Shown: positions 34,411 through 43,475 of the stretch, piece by piece
Layout of the letters: every line of letters starts with the position of its first letter
Numbering within the stretch: the stretch's first letter is position 1
Assembly: GCA_900299045.1 (NCBI GenBank)
Contig: OMIH01000125.1
Span: 1-44,960 of the forward strand
Origin: Methylococcaceae bacterium
GTDB taxonomy: Bacteria; Pseudomonadota; Gammaproteobacteria; Methylococcales; Methylomonadaceae
DNA length: 44,960 bases
Direction of reading: 5' to 3'
Made by a program: the position numbers and the translations under genes
Notes under the pieces: generated by a model
What the model was told of the DNA's origin: nothing
Database searches by the model: none
Seen by the model: the letters and a program-made list of their open reading frames with translations, nothing else

Positions 34411-37400
34411 GTGAAAAAACCTATTCATCAAACGATTACAACAGTTCGACGCGACTATAATAGCTTGGTTGCGAGTGAAACAATGGAAGATTATGCGTTG
34501 CGTTTTGCACCGCGTAGTTTTCGTAAATGGTCTGAATTTGATGTCGCAAACACGGCTTTTGGCTCTAGCTCTTTTCTTGTTCTTGAAGCCATAGGTGCCT
34601 TTTTATCAATTAATTACGGTTTTACAAACGCTTTCTGGGCTATAGTTATCGTAGCTGTGGTAATATTTATCACGAGTTTTCCCATTAGTTACTACGCTGC
34701 TCGCTACCACATTGATATTGATTTGCTAACTCGCAGCGCGGGGTTTGGTTATATTGGCTCTACGATTACATCACTTATTTACGCTTCATTCACCTTTACG
34801 CTGTTTGCTCTTGAAGCCTCGATTATGTCGCAGGCTATCGAGCTGTACTTCCAAATATCGCTAGAGAGGGCGTATGTCATTAGCGCCATTATTGTCATTC
34901 CACTAGTGACGTTTGGCATTACCACCATCAGTCGACTGCAATTGTGGACACAACCAATTTGGCTCGTTTTACTTATTACCCCCTACATAGCGATTTTGCT
35001 AGAAGAACCGAGATCTTTACCGCTACTAAACCATTTTTTGCATTTAGCAGTGCATGGCAACGAATTTGATTGGCTATTATTTGGTAGCGCTGCAACGATT
35101 GCCTTTTCAATGATTGCGCAAATTGGCGAACAAGTGGATTTTTTGCGTTTTATGCCCGATCAAACCAAAGAAAATCAGGTAAAATGGTGGATTGCAGTCA
35201 TTGCAGGTGGACCTGGATGGATAATATTTGGTGCAATACGTCAATTACTCGGTGCGTTGCTTGCCCATTTAGCGATCAGTTATGGGATTGATCCTCAACA
35301 CGCGCATGAGCCAACACAACTGTATTTAGTGGCTTACAGTTATGTTTTTGATAACCCACACTGGGCACTTGCAGCGACAACACTCTTTGTGATGTTGAGC
35401 CAAATTAAAATTAATGTAACAAATGCGTATGCAGGCTCATTGGCATGGTCAAATTTCTTTTCTCGCTTAACACATAGTCATCCTGGACGCGTTGCATGGT
35501 TATTCTTTAATGTATTGATTGCATTGCTGTTAATGAAATTTGGTGTTTTTAGTGCGCTCGAAAAAGTACTTGGCTTGTTTTCACACATGTCCATCGCATG
35601 GATTTGTACGCTTGCCGCTGAACTCGCCATCAATAAATCATTAGGGCTTAGTTCGCGTATTATCGAATTTAAACGTGCTTATTTGCCCGACTTAAATCCC
35701 GTGGGTATTTTATCGACTTTTTTTGCCTCGGCTATTTCAATCGCGGCTTATTGCAATCTTTTTGGCGACCAATTGAAAGCCTTTTCGGGATTTGTTGCCG
35801 TCTTCTTAGCCTTTATATTAACGCCACTCATCGCTTACTTTGCACATGGCAAATATAACTTAGCGCGTAACCGTAAAAAAAATAATTCACGATTTAAAAA
35901 CACCTGTGGCATTTGCGAAAATGTCTTTGAGCATGAAGAAATGGCGTATTGCCCCGCTTACAAAAACAACATTTGTTCACTTTGCTGCACGCTCGACGCA
36001 CGTTGCCATGATGTCTGTAAAATTGGGTTTCGTTTTGACGATTATTTAGACATGATGGCAGCGTTTATTTTTCCTAAATCGATGAATTCGCTGACGCGAC
36101 TGCGTTTATTACGCTTTGTGTTGGTATTCTTGTTTTTAGCGACATTAACCGGTATTTTTGTTGGGGTCATCTATTATCAAGACTTGCTTAGTGTGCGCGA
36201 TGAATTGGACACATTTGCATTACTGCTGAATAACTTTTTTAAAATATATTCCGCATTACTTGTATTTATTGGTCTTTGTACATGGTGGTTGATTCTCAAT
36301 TCAGAAAGTCGACGTGTAGCGCATGAAGAAACAGCAAAGCAAACTGAACTACTGCTTAGAGAAATAGACAAGCATAAACAAACTGATGCAAAACTCCAAT
36401 ATGCGATAAAAATGGCTGACCGTGCCAATACTGCAAAAAGTCGTTTTTTGAGTAGCATGAGTCATGAAATTCGCACCCCCCTTAATAGTATTATTGGTTA
36501 TGCGTATATTCTTCAACAAGATCCTGCAATTCCTGAACACCGAAAGCAAGGTATTGATATTTTAAAGCGCAACGGTGAACACTTATCTGCGCTCATTGAA
36601 GATATTTTAGATATTGCTCGCATTGAAGCGCGTAAGTTTGATTTACGAAAAGAACCTATTCATTTCAAACGTTTTCTTGAACATTTAATCAGCACATTCA
36701 AACCACAAGCGCAAAAAAAAGGCTTAGGCTTTCATTGTCAAATTTTAAATACCCTGCCCTCATATATACGCGGTGATGAAAAGCGTGTTGGACAAATTTT
36801 GATTAACTTACTCAGTAACGCGATTAAATTCACTGTAACGGGCGACGTGATATTTCGTATCAGCTATAGTTGCGGCGTCATTACATTTCAAGTTATCGAT
36901 AGTGGTGTGGGGATTGATAAGCACCAGCTACAAAATATTTTTCAACCCTTCACTCAACTCCCTAATGAGAATTTGGGTTCGGGGAGTGGTTTGGGTTTAA
37001 CGATTAGTAAAATTTTATGTGAAATTATGGGCGGAGAACTCGTTGTAAAAAGCGACGTCAATAAAGGCTCAACATTTACGGTACGTTTATTATTACCCAA
37101 CTTAGGCATCGAAGAACATTCTGTTAAGCAAGAAGAAATCATTGGTTACAGAGGAAAACGAAAATTGCTTCTTGTTGTCGATGATAATGCAGATCATCGC
37201 ATACTCGTGACGTCTATTTTAGAACCACTGGGATTTCGCGTGATGCAAGCAGCTTGTGGGGAAGATTGCCTTCGTTTTATGGAAAAAAATACGGTTGATC
37301 TAATTCTGCTTGATTTATCTATGCCTGGTTTAGGTGGAATCAAAACTGCAGAAACACTACGCCAACGTAATAACTCAACACCTATTATCGTACTCAGTGC

Positions 37401-37779
37401 AAACGCCTATCCAGCAGATCGTTTACAAGCAATCAATGCAGGTTGTAATGATTTCTTAATTAAACCATTAACCGTTGTCGATTTACTCTATAAATTAAAA
37501 TTTCATTTAGATATCAAATGGATTTATAGCGAAGAAGACACTCCAGTGCTTGATATGATAACACCACCACAAAATATTATTTTAGAATTAGAAAGTTATA
37601 TACGTATTGGTGATTTAGCGAGTTTAAAACGCTATCTTGCCACTTTTATAAAAACACACCCACAATATCAACATTTTGCAGAAGATATACAATCACTTGC
37701 AACCGAGTTTCGTTTAAATGATATTAAACAACGTCTACAATTTGCCCAAAAGGAATTAACCAAAAATGACCGCGAATAA
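34411..37779 (+). CDS. NCS1 permease-like sensor hybrid histidine kinase
   Basis: The 1122-residue fusion starts at a GTG. Residues 30-490 form a complete NCS1 (purine/cytosine/allantoin permease) fold of about twelve helices (EFDVANTAFGSSSFLVLEAIG). Residues 499-536 hold eight cysteines (Cys499, 502, 514, 522, 525, 526, 532, 536), suggesting a zinc or other metal cluster. Two more helices (about 570-640) and a coiled linker lead to HisKA with His685 (SMSHEIRTPLN), HATPase (NLLSNAIKF; GSGSGLGLTIS) and a receiver with Asp968 (LILLDLSMPG), then about 75 residues. It overlaps the next gene by 14 nt. It likely senses a nitrogen compound or its transport and controls the adjacent amide and urea genes; ligand and target are inference. 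Confidence 0.9.
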   Translation: MKKPIHQTITTVRRDYNSLVASETMEDYALRFAPRSFRKWSEFDVANTAFGSSSFLVLEAIGAFLSINYGFTNAFWAIVIVAVVIFITSFPISYYAARYHIDIDLLTRSAGFGYIGSTITSLIYASFTFTLFALEASIMSQAIELYFQISLERAYVISAIIVIPLVTFGITTISRLQLWTQPIWLVLLITPYIAILLEEPRSLPLLNHFLHLAVHGNEFDWLLFGSAATIAFSMIAQIGEQVDFLRFMPDQTKENQVKWWIAVIAGGPGWIIFGAIRQLLGALLAHLAISYGIDPQHAHEPTQLYLVAYSYVFDNPHWALAATTLFVMLSQIKINVTNAYAGSLAWSNFFSRLTHSHPGRVAWLFFNVLIALLLMKFGVFSALEKVLGLFSHMSIAWICTLAAELAINKSLGLSSRIIEFKRAYLPDLNPVGILSTFFASAISIAAYCNLFGDQLKAFSGFVAVFLAFILTPLIAYFAHGKYNLARNRKKNNSRFKNTCGICENVFEHEEMAYCPAYKNNICSLCCTLDARCHDVCKIGFRFDDYLDMMAAFIFPKSMNSLTRLRLLRFVLVFLFLATLTGIFVGVIYYQDLLSVRDELDTFALLLNNFFKIYSALLVFIGLCTWWLILNSESRRVAHEETAKQTELLLREIDKHKQTDAKLQYAIKMADRANTAKSRFLSSMSHEIRTPLNSIIGYAYILQQDPAIPEHRKQGIDILKRNGEHLSALIEDILDIARIEARKFDLRKEPIHFKRFLEHLISTFKPQAQKKGLGFHCQILNTLPSYIRGDEKRVGQILINLLSNAIKFTVTGDVIFRISYSCGVITFQVIDSGVGIDKHQLQNIFQPFTQLPNENLGSGSGLGLTISKILCEIMGGELVVKSDVNKGSTFTVRLLLPNLGIEEHSVKQEEIIGYRGKRKLLLVVDDNADHRILVTSILEPLGFRVMQAACGEDCLRFMEKNTVDLILLDLSMPGLGGIKTAETLRQRNNSTPIIVLSANAYPADRLQAINAGCNDFLIKPLTVVDLLYKLKFHLDIKWIYSEEDTPVLDMITPPQNIILELESYIRIGDLASLKRYLATFIKTHPQYQHFAEDIQSLATEFRLNDIKQRLQFAQKELTKNDRE

Positions 37780-38698
37780 AGGCATTATTATGATTGTCGA
37801 TGATACGCCCGATAATTTGGCGCTACTTTCGGATACATTATCTGAGGCGGGTTATCGCGTTCTTGTGGCAACAGATGGGTTGTCTGCGTTAGAACAAATC
37901 AACTATCTCAAGCCCGATATTATTTTACTTGATGTCATGATGCCAGGCATTGACGGTTTTGAAACTTGCCAGCGCTTAAAATCCAATCCAAGTACTCATG
38001 CCATTCCAATTTTATTTATGACAGCGCTAAGTGAACTCGATCATCTACTGCGCGGATTCAATGAGGGGGCAGTGGATTATTTAGTAAAACCTATTCGCCC
38101 CCCAGAAGTACTCGTACGCGTTGATGTACAACTAACTCAAATGCGTACACTTCAACGTGCCGAAGAAGTGTTAAACCGTCGTGAATTTTCTGCATTAGCC
38201 ATTAATAAAACATGTCAAATAACGTGGCTTACACCTAGTGGCACTGTATGGCTAAATGAGTTTACAAATACGCATTCCCTCCCAGCCGCAGATTATAGCG
38301 TCGGTAAATTTTTGCCGGCGCCTATTTTTGATTGGGCAAGCGTTTATTTAAACGATCAGCACATATCACCGACAGCGCATTTTGAAAGTTATCGTGCAGG
38401 ATTTGAATTTTCTTGCAAAATTATGCCATGCGAATATGGTGAAGAATATATGTTGATCTTTGAAAAGAAGTCGGGAGAATGGAATGTAGATGCGGTACGT
38501 CATTTACTTGGTCTTACCGTTCGAGAAACTGAAATTTTGATGTGGATTTCACGCGGAAAAACGAATAAAGAAATGGGAGTCATTTTAGGATCCAGTCCTC
38601 GTACTATTAATAAACATCTCGAACATATTTTTGAAAAATTAGGTGTAACAACAAGAACCGCAGCCGTTTCAGCCGTTTTGCAAAAACAAATAAATTAG
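37766..38698 (+). CDS. LuxR/NarL-type response regulator
   Basis: The 310-residue regulator has a receiver domain (acidic pair Asp12-Asp13, phosphoacceptor Asp56 in ILLDVMMPGIDG, Thr in FMTALSE, Lys in YLVKPIRPPEV), a PAS-like middle region (about 140-240) and a C-terminal LuxR helix-turn-helix (LTVRETEILMWISRGKTNKEM; SSPRTINKHLEHIFEKLGV). The start lies inside the 3-prime end of the hybrid kinase gene, so the two are translationally coupled and form a cognate pair. The inverted repeats upstream of fmdA and the urea operon are plausible binding sites for a dimer of this protein. Confidence 0.92.
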   Translation: MTANKGIIMIVDDTPDNLALLSDTLSEAGYRVLVATDGLSALEQINYLKPDIILLDVMMPGIDGFETCQRLKSNPSTHAIPILFMTALSELDHLLRGFNEGAVDYLVKPIRPPEVLVRVDVQLTQMRTLQRAEEVLNRREFSALAINKTCQITWLTPSGTVWLNEFTNTHSLPAADYSVGKFLPAPIFDWASVYLNDQHISPTAHFESYRAGFEFSCKIMPCEYGEEYMLIFEKKSGEWNVDAVRHLLGLTVRETEILMWISRGKTNKEMGVILGSSPRTINKHLEHIFEKLGVTTRTAAVSAVLQKQIN

Positions 38699-38821
38699 GA
38701 TTAATTACCTTTTAAATGTTGTTGAAGCGCTTTTAGTTCATTTGCTCACTAGACAATAAATTTATCACCATTTCGTTTGTTACTACTTTTTGTATTATTG
38801 TACTATTAAGTATCAAAAGAA

Positions 38822-38882
38822 CTTGCACAACCTGCCAATCATTAGATAAATCAAGGTTTGCAGATGTGCAGGATTGTACAAG
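38822..38882. repeat. Imperfect inverted repeat upstream of the phosphatase gene
   Basis: CTTGCACAACCTGC (38822-38835) pairs with GCAGGATTGTACAAG (38868-38882) with one bulge and one mismatch around a 32-base centre. It lies 90-150 nt upstream of the ATG at 38972 and could be an operator or a leader structure. No T-tract follows. Confidence 0.4.
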
Positions 38883-38971
38883 GTTTCATCATCGTTCAGT
38901 GTGGTTTACATCGACAGCCATCCATAGGAAAAAATTAATGTGCTTTGGAAACGAGGCTACAGGAGATACTT

Positions 38972-40273
38972 ATGAAATATCCGTTACCGTTGATTTTACC
39001 TGCTTTATTATTAGTAGAACCAGTACAAGCAACTCAATTGGATAAAATTGAACACATTATTGTCATCTACCTAGAAAATCATAGTTTTGACAATTTATAT
39101 GGCGCGTTTCCAGGAGCAGAAGGACTTGCTCAAGCGAGTCCACAGCAGATTCAACAAATTGATTCAACAGGAAATCCTTATAAAACCTTGCCTGAAGTAC
39201 CTAAGGATAAAAGGTTCCCAAGTAATTTGCCCAATCAGCCTTTTGAAATCAACCAATTCGTTGCACCTAATGAAAAAACCACTGATTTAGTTCATCGCTT
39301 TTATCAACATCAAGCGCAAATAAATGATGGGAAAATGAATCGATTTGCTGTTGTCTCAGACGCTGGAGCATTGACGATGGGGCATTATCGTAGTGACGCA
39401 TTACCACTTTGGTCTTATGCAAAACGATTTACCTTAGCTGATCATTTTTTTCAATCCGCTTATGGTGGTTCATTTTTAAATCATCAATGGTTAATATGCG
39501 CCTGCACCCCACGTTATGAAAATGCACCTGAACGTTTAAAAGTACAATTAAATGACCAAGGCGAATTAATTAAGGATGGTGCTATCACCCCAGATAATTA
39601 TGTCGTCAATACGTTGCAGCCGATAGAATCACCTTCCGATGCTAAAGAAATCGATGTAGAGAAACATTTACCGCTGCAAACAGCAATGACGATTGGTGAT
39701 CGACTCTCAGATAAATCCATTTCTTGGGCTTGGTTTTCCGGTGGATGGAATGACGCTATCGCTGGACATCCAGCGGGAAATTTTCAGTATCATCACCAAC
39801 CCTTCGTCTATTTCAAAAATTATACAGCAGGAAGTACTGCGCGTGAATTGCACCTTAAAGATGAAACTGACTTTCTTAGAGGCATTGAGGAAGATCGTTT
39901 ACCTGCGGTGAGCTTTTATAAACCCATAGGTGATTTGAACGAACATCCTGGTTATTCAGATTTGCTTTCTGGTGAGCAACATATTGCGGACATTTTACAT
40001 AAAATTGAACAAAGTGCCGTATGGAAAAGCAGCGTTGTCATCGTCACTTATGACGAATTTGGTGGTTTTTGGGATCACGTACCTCCTCCTAAATTGGACC
40101 GTTGGGGCGCCGGTAACCGCGTACCCACGTTAATTATTTCTCCTTTTGCAAAACAAGGCTACGTTGACCACACGATGTACGATACTACATCGATCTTAAA
40201 ACTAATTGAAACGCGCTTCGATTTACCGCCACTAACAGATCGTGATGCGAAAGCCACGCCAATACATTTTTAA
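38972..40273 (+). CDS. Secreted acid phosphatase / phospholipase C family phosphoesterase
   Basis: The 433-residue exported enzyme has a signal peptide (MKYPLPLILPALLLVEPVQA) and the alkaline-phosphatase-fold phosphoesterase signatures EHIIVIYLENHSFDNLYG, DHFFQSAYGGSFLNHQWL, EHPGYSDLLSGEQHI and VIVTYDEFGGFWDHVPPP, as in AcpA-type acid phosphatases and bacterial phospholipases C. ATG 38972 follows CAGGAGATACT and is chosen over 38945, which would put nine charged residues ahead of the signal peptide. The substrate is a phosphomonoester or phospholipid; the sequence does not decide. It looks like a single-gene unit. Confidence 0.88.
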   Translation: MKYPLPLILPALLLVEPVQATQLDKIEHIIVIYLENHSFDNLYGAFPGAEGLAQASPQQIQQIDSTGNPYKTLPEVPKDKRFPSNLPNQPFEINQFVAPNEKTTDLVHRFYQHQAQINDGKMNRFAVVSDAGALTMGHYRSDALPLWSYAKRFTLADHFFQSAYGGSFLNHQWLICACTPRYENAPERLKVQLNDQGELIKDGAITPDNYVVNTLQPIESPSDAKEIDVEKHLPLQTAMTIGDRLSDKSISWAWFSGGWNDAIAGHPAGNFQYHHQPFVYFKNYTAGSTARELHLKDETDFLRGIEEDRLPAVSFYKPIGDLNEHPGYSDLLSGEQHIADILHKIEQSAVWKSSVVIVTYDEFGGFWDHVPPPKLDRWGAGNRVPTLIISPFAKQGYVDHTMYDTTSILKLIETRFDLPPLTDRDAKATPIHF

Positions 40274-40308
40274 AAAATCATTGATGGATTCACACAAGAC
40301 ATGAACGT

Positions 40309-40530
40309 TCAATCACGTAAGGCATCGCTCGTTTTGAAAGGCAGATAGCTAGCTGCATCCATTTTATAGCGTCGAACACTTTCTGTTTCACGAGTTAAAA
40401 AATCTTCAATCGCTATTTTAAAATTCTTATCGTAAATCCAATGGGCTGAATAGGTTGTGATAGGCTCAAACCCACGTGAAATTTTGTGTTCCTCTTGTGC
40501 CCCCATTGAGGATGTCGGCATGCCCGCCAA
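40309..40530 (-). pseudogene. C-terminal fragment of a COG3146-type GNAT acetyltransferase
   Basis: About 65 residues from MGAQEEHKISRGFEPITTYS through SAHWIYDKNFKIAIEDFL match the end of the roughly 380-residue GNAT-like proteins of COG3146 (pattern GAQGEHK...RGF.P..T.SAHWI). The upstream reading frame (ISSRLLAGMPTSS) does not continue that family, so the first four fifths of the gene are missing. The fragment is probably not expressed. It fills most of the 330-base gap between the phosphoesterase and alanine dehydrogenase genes, which otherwise shows nothing. Confidence 0.6.
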
Positions 40531-40603
40531 TAATCGACTACTGATTTTCCAAAAAGCGTAAATACATAACGCTCATCCAAACTGTGAAATATGCACCGAC
40601 ATC

Positions 40604-41713
40604 TTAATCCAATACTTCAGCCACACTCTGATATGGCAAAGCAAAAGCTTCTGCGACAGCTTGATATGTGATGGCGCCTTGATACGTCGATAGTCCCTTC
40701 TCCAACGCCGCATTGAGTCGCAGTGCATCCAGTCCATGCGTAGCGAGTTCAATAATAAAAGGTGCTGTTTGGTGACTGAGTGCGAATGTACTGGTTCTAG
40801 GTACCGCACCGGGCATGTTTGCCACGCAATAATGTAACACGCCATCGATGAGATAGGTGGGATGACTATGCGTCGTTGCCTTGGTGGTTTCAATACATCC
40901 ACCTTGATCAACTGCCACATCCACGATGACGGCGCCTTCACGCATACGAGGCAACATCGCTTTTGTCACCAACCAGGGAGCTCGACGCCCTGGAATGAGA
41001 ACAGCACCAATGACCAAATCGGCTGTCGTTATCGCTTCTTCAATGTTGTAAGCGTTGCTAGTGAGAGTTTGTAATCGCCCTTGATAAATGTCATCCAATT
41101 GTTTTAAACGCGCATGATTAATATCGAGCAATGTGACTTTCGCCCCCAATCCCACCGCCATCTGAGCCGCATTACTTCCAACAATACCGCCACCTAAAAC
41201 AACGACATTAGCGGGTAGCACACCAGGAACCCCACCCATCAACACACCACGTCCCCCATTATTCTTTTGCAGATAATACGCGCCTACTTGGGTAGCCATG
41301 CGTCCAGCTACCTCACTCATCGGTGTGAGCAGCGGTAATGAGCCGTCAGGTAATTGAACTGTTTCATAGGCAATGCCCGTGGTTTTCGATGTGAGTAATG
41401 CGTCTGTTAGCGCTTGATTGGACGCTAAGTGCAAATACGTGAATAACAGTAAATCCGAGCGAAGAAAAGCATATTCCACCTCAATGGGCTCTTTAACCTT
41501 GACAACTAACTGAGCATCCCAAGCTTCTTTTGCCGTGTTGACAATGGTGGCACCCACTTGGCGATAAGCCTCATCTGAAATGGCACTCCCCTCACCTGCA
41601 CCCTTCTCAATGAACACTTGATGCCCAAGCTTTATCAAAGCATCCACCGTGCTGGGTATCATCCCTACTCGATTTTCATTATCTTTGATTTCTTTAGGTA
41701 CGCCTATTAACAT
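40604..41713 (-). CDS. ald: Alanine dehydrogenase
   Basis: Catalyses reversible NAD-dependent deamination of L-alanine to pyruvate and ammonia. The 369-residue protein has the family N-terminus [20 protein letters not shown], the substrate region [35 protein letters not shown] and the NAD-binding Rossmann motif [20 protein letters not shown] 41713 follows GAGGAGAATGCA; a longer start at 41743 is not supported. In this nitrogen-scavenging region it could assimilate or release ammonia, but it stands apart from the operons and may serve general metabolism. Confidence 0.95.
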   Translation of the reverse strand: MLIGVPKEIKDNENRVGMIPSTVDALIKLGHQVFIEKGAGEGSAISDEAYRQVGATIVNTAKEAWDAQLVVKVKEPIEVEYAFLRSDLLLFTYLHLASNQALTDALLTSKTTGIAYETVQLPDGSLPLLTPMSEVAGRMATQVGAYYLQKNNGGRGVLMGGVPGVLPANVVVLGGGIVGSNAAQMAVGLGAKVTLLDINHARLKQLDDIYQGRLQTLTSNAYNIEEAITTADLVIGAVLIPGRRAPWLVTKAMLPRMREGAVIVDVAVDQGGCIETTKATTHSHPTYLIDGVLHYCVANMPGAVPRTSTFALSHQTAPFIIELATHGLDALRLNAALEKGLSTYQGAITYQAVAEAFALPYQSVAEVLD

Positions 41714-41913
41714 TGCATTCTCCTCAATAATCCGTTGTGACAAATCTGTTGTGTTGTAGGTAATATGTAGCTCAAGCCTTTACTTTCAAAAGCCGCGTCT
41801 CATTTTGGATTATACTAATGATAAATGAACACATCAGCAAACAATTAGCCCTATTATCATTGAATAAATTTTACGAGCTAGCTGAATATGCGAAACTATT
41901 TTTGGATAATAAC

Positions 41914-42177
41914 ATGACTAAACTCAGCCCTGTTCTCTTTATTCCCCATGGTGGTGGTCCTTTACCCATTTTGGGAGATATAGGTCATACAAATTTGATT
42001 CATTTTTTGAAAAATTTATCCTCTCAAATGAATAAACCCTCTGCCATTGTGATAATTAGTGCACATTGGGAAGAAAATATGGTGACCATCACAAGTCATG
42101 AAGAGCCACCATTAATTTATGATTATTATGGTTTTCCTAGCAAAGCCTATGAAATTGATTATCCAATAAAGGCATAA
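41914..42177 (+). pseudogene. N-terminal fragment of a DODA-type (LigB-like) ring-cleavage dioxygenase
   Basis: The first 87 residues of a class III extradiol dioxygenase of the YgiD/4,5-DOPA dioxygenase type are present: SPVLFIPHGGGPLPILGD, with a metal-binding His, then AIVIISAHWEENMVTITS and YDYYGFPSKAYEIDYPIKA. The protein normally continues for about 170 more residues, but a stop follows at once and the sequence changes to an unrelated minus-strand frame. The ORF is open further upstream to 41818; ATG 41914 matches the family start. It is truncated and probably inactive. Confidence 0.7.
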
Positions 42178-42181
42178 GTAT

Positions 42182-42430
42182 CTACACAAGTTTGTCGATA
42201 AATTTTTGGGCAGTAAGTTTAAAACTCTCTAATTCTTCAGCAGAGTAAGCGTTGATTACTTCAAGCATGGAGAGAAAAACCCATAATCCATCAAGCAAAG
42301 TGGGATTGGAAAATTCTTGCTTATGTCGCATTTGCCTACCACTGAGTTTAATGAGAAATCGCCGAAGCTCAGCAACTTCATTACTTTGATCCGCTACATT
42401 GATTTCGATACGCCATATCAGCGGTGACAA
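42182..42430 (-). pseudogene. Remnant ORF lacking a proper start
   Basis: I recognise no family. The frame encodes about 82 residues (FWNEFRLLSPLIWRIEINVA, then ELRRFLIKLSGRQMRHKQEF, SMLEVINAYSAEELESFKLT) with natural-looking amphipathic composition. The only start candidate is a TTG at 42430. The open frame continues upstream through the 15-bp tandem repeat and the repeat element to about 42540 without an ATG. It ends four bases beyond the stop of the truncated dioxygenase on the other strand. Most likely it is the 3-prime end of a gene whose 5-prime part was lost or overwritten by the repeat. Confidence 0.35.
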
Positions 42431-42475
42431 AAGACGAAATTCGTTCCAAAAAAGTCCTTGATGTGCTGGACGATT

Positions 42476-42505
42476 GGTAATTTGTAAATGGGCAATTTGT
42501 AAATG
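42476..42505. repeat. 15-bp tandem duplication
   Basis: GGTAATTTGTAAATG is followed directly by GGCAATTTGTAAATG (one difference). In the minus-strand open frame the two units encode HLQIA and HLQIT, so the duplication keeps frame. Confidence 0.75.
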
Positions 42506-42509
42506 ATTG

Positions 42510-42560
42510 ATGGGGTTATACCCATTTCCCCACCTGCGCTACGCTCGCTTTTATTGGCAA
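42510..42560. repeat. REP-like palindromic patch
   Basis: A perfect ATGGG-GTTATA-CCCAT hairpin (42510-42525) is followed by a GC-rich stretch, CCCCACCTGCGCTACGCTCG. The patch stands out from AT-rich surroundings and resembles short interspersed repeats that, when translated, give SERSAGG- or RRWGNGYNP-like peptides. The copy number cannot be judged from one window. The remainder of the gap up to 42759 is AT-rich with no gene seen. Confidence 0.4.
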
Positions 42561-42759
42561 AAACAGAAAGATTAAAAATGGAGTCGGTGATAAATTTGAT
42601 TGCTAAATCAATGGATTAGTATTGCGCATTATACTGTATAAATTACGACAATACAGAGCGTAATGATAAATTTTGTGGTATTTTTTACGATGGAATCGAT
42701 ATCGTTTACACATCATAGCGAGCATAAATCAGTTAAAAAATGTCGATTTTTTGATAAAA

Positions 42760-43383
42760 CTAATGCTGTAACGCGATAAGTTCAGAGAGTGAATTCAAAT
42801 TCAATTTGCGCATCACTTCGGATTTATATTGCTTTGTTGTTGGCAATGAAATGTCGAGTTTGTTAAGTATTTCTGTGTTGTTATACCCCATAGCAAGTAA
42901 ATGAAAAACTTCACGCTCTCGTGGAGAGAGCTTTTTTAATTGATTTTCCAATGCGTGTTTTTTTAATGCGTTTTGGTGCATTTTCTCTACTAATGCAAAC
43001 CCCTGTTCAATAGCTTTAAGCAAATCGTTCACATTAAACGGTTTTATTAAAAACTCGACTGCACCTTGTTTCATCGCGGTAATGGATTGCTCAACCGAGG
43101 ATTGACCGCTAATAAAAATAATGGGCATATCAGCGCGCCCCTGACTCGCTAATGCCGCTTGCACCTCAACACCAGACAAATGGGGCATATTCATGTCACA
43201 CACCATAATGCAAGGTGTTGCCTCAAAGCCACGATTTAAAAAATCCGTTGCATCACTATAAGAATGCACCATGTAACCTAAATTAGTCAGCATCAATTCA
43301 ATTCCTTGACGCACAGAATGGTCATCATCGATTAAAACGATATGTTGAGTATCTTTTGATATTGAACTCGTTAACGAATACAT
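42760..43383 (-). CDS. FixJ/LuxR-family response regulator
   Basis: The 207-residue regulator has a receiver domain (IVLIDDDHSVRQG; phosphoacceptor Asp in CIMVCDMNMPHLSG; Lys in FLIKPFNVNDL) joined by a helical linker to a LuxR helix-turn-helix (LSPREREVFHLLAMGYNNTE, then LPTTKQYKSEVMRKLNL). ATG 43383 is preferred; a TTG at 43401 has no binding site, although GGGGGA is rather far (about 12 nt) from the ATG. It follows the histidine kinase gene by 92 nt and is its likely partner. The target genes are unknown. Confidence 0.88.
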   Translation of the reverse strand: MYSLTSSISKDTQHIVLIDDDHSVRQGIELMLTNLGYMVHSYSDATDFLNRGFEATPCIMVCDMNMPHLSGVEVQAALASQGRADMPIIFISGQSSVEQSITAMKQGAVEFLIKPFNVNDLLKAIEQGFALVEKMHQNALKKHALENQLKKLSPREREVFHLLAMGYNNTEILNKLDISLPTTKQYKSEVMRKLNLNSLSELIALQH

Positions 43384-43475
43384 TTGTACAGATTCCCCCA
43401 AAATTAAAATTACGTTATTGCGCTATATTGACAGAGAGTACACAAATTGACTATCATCCTTTAGTATGATAAATA

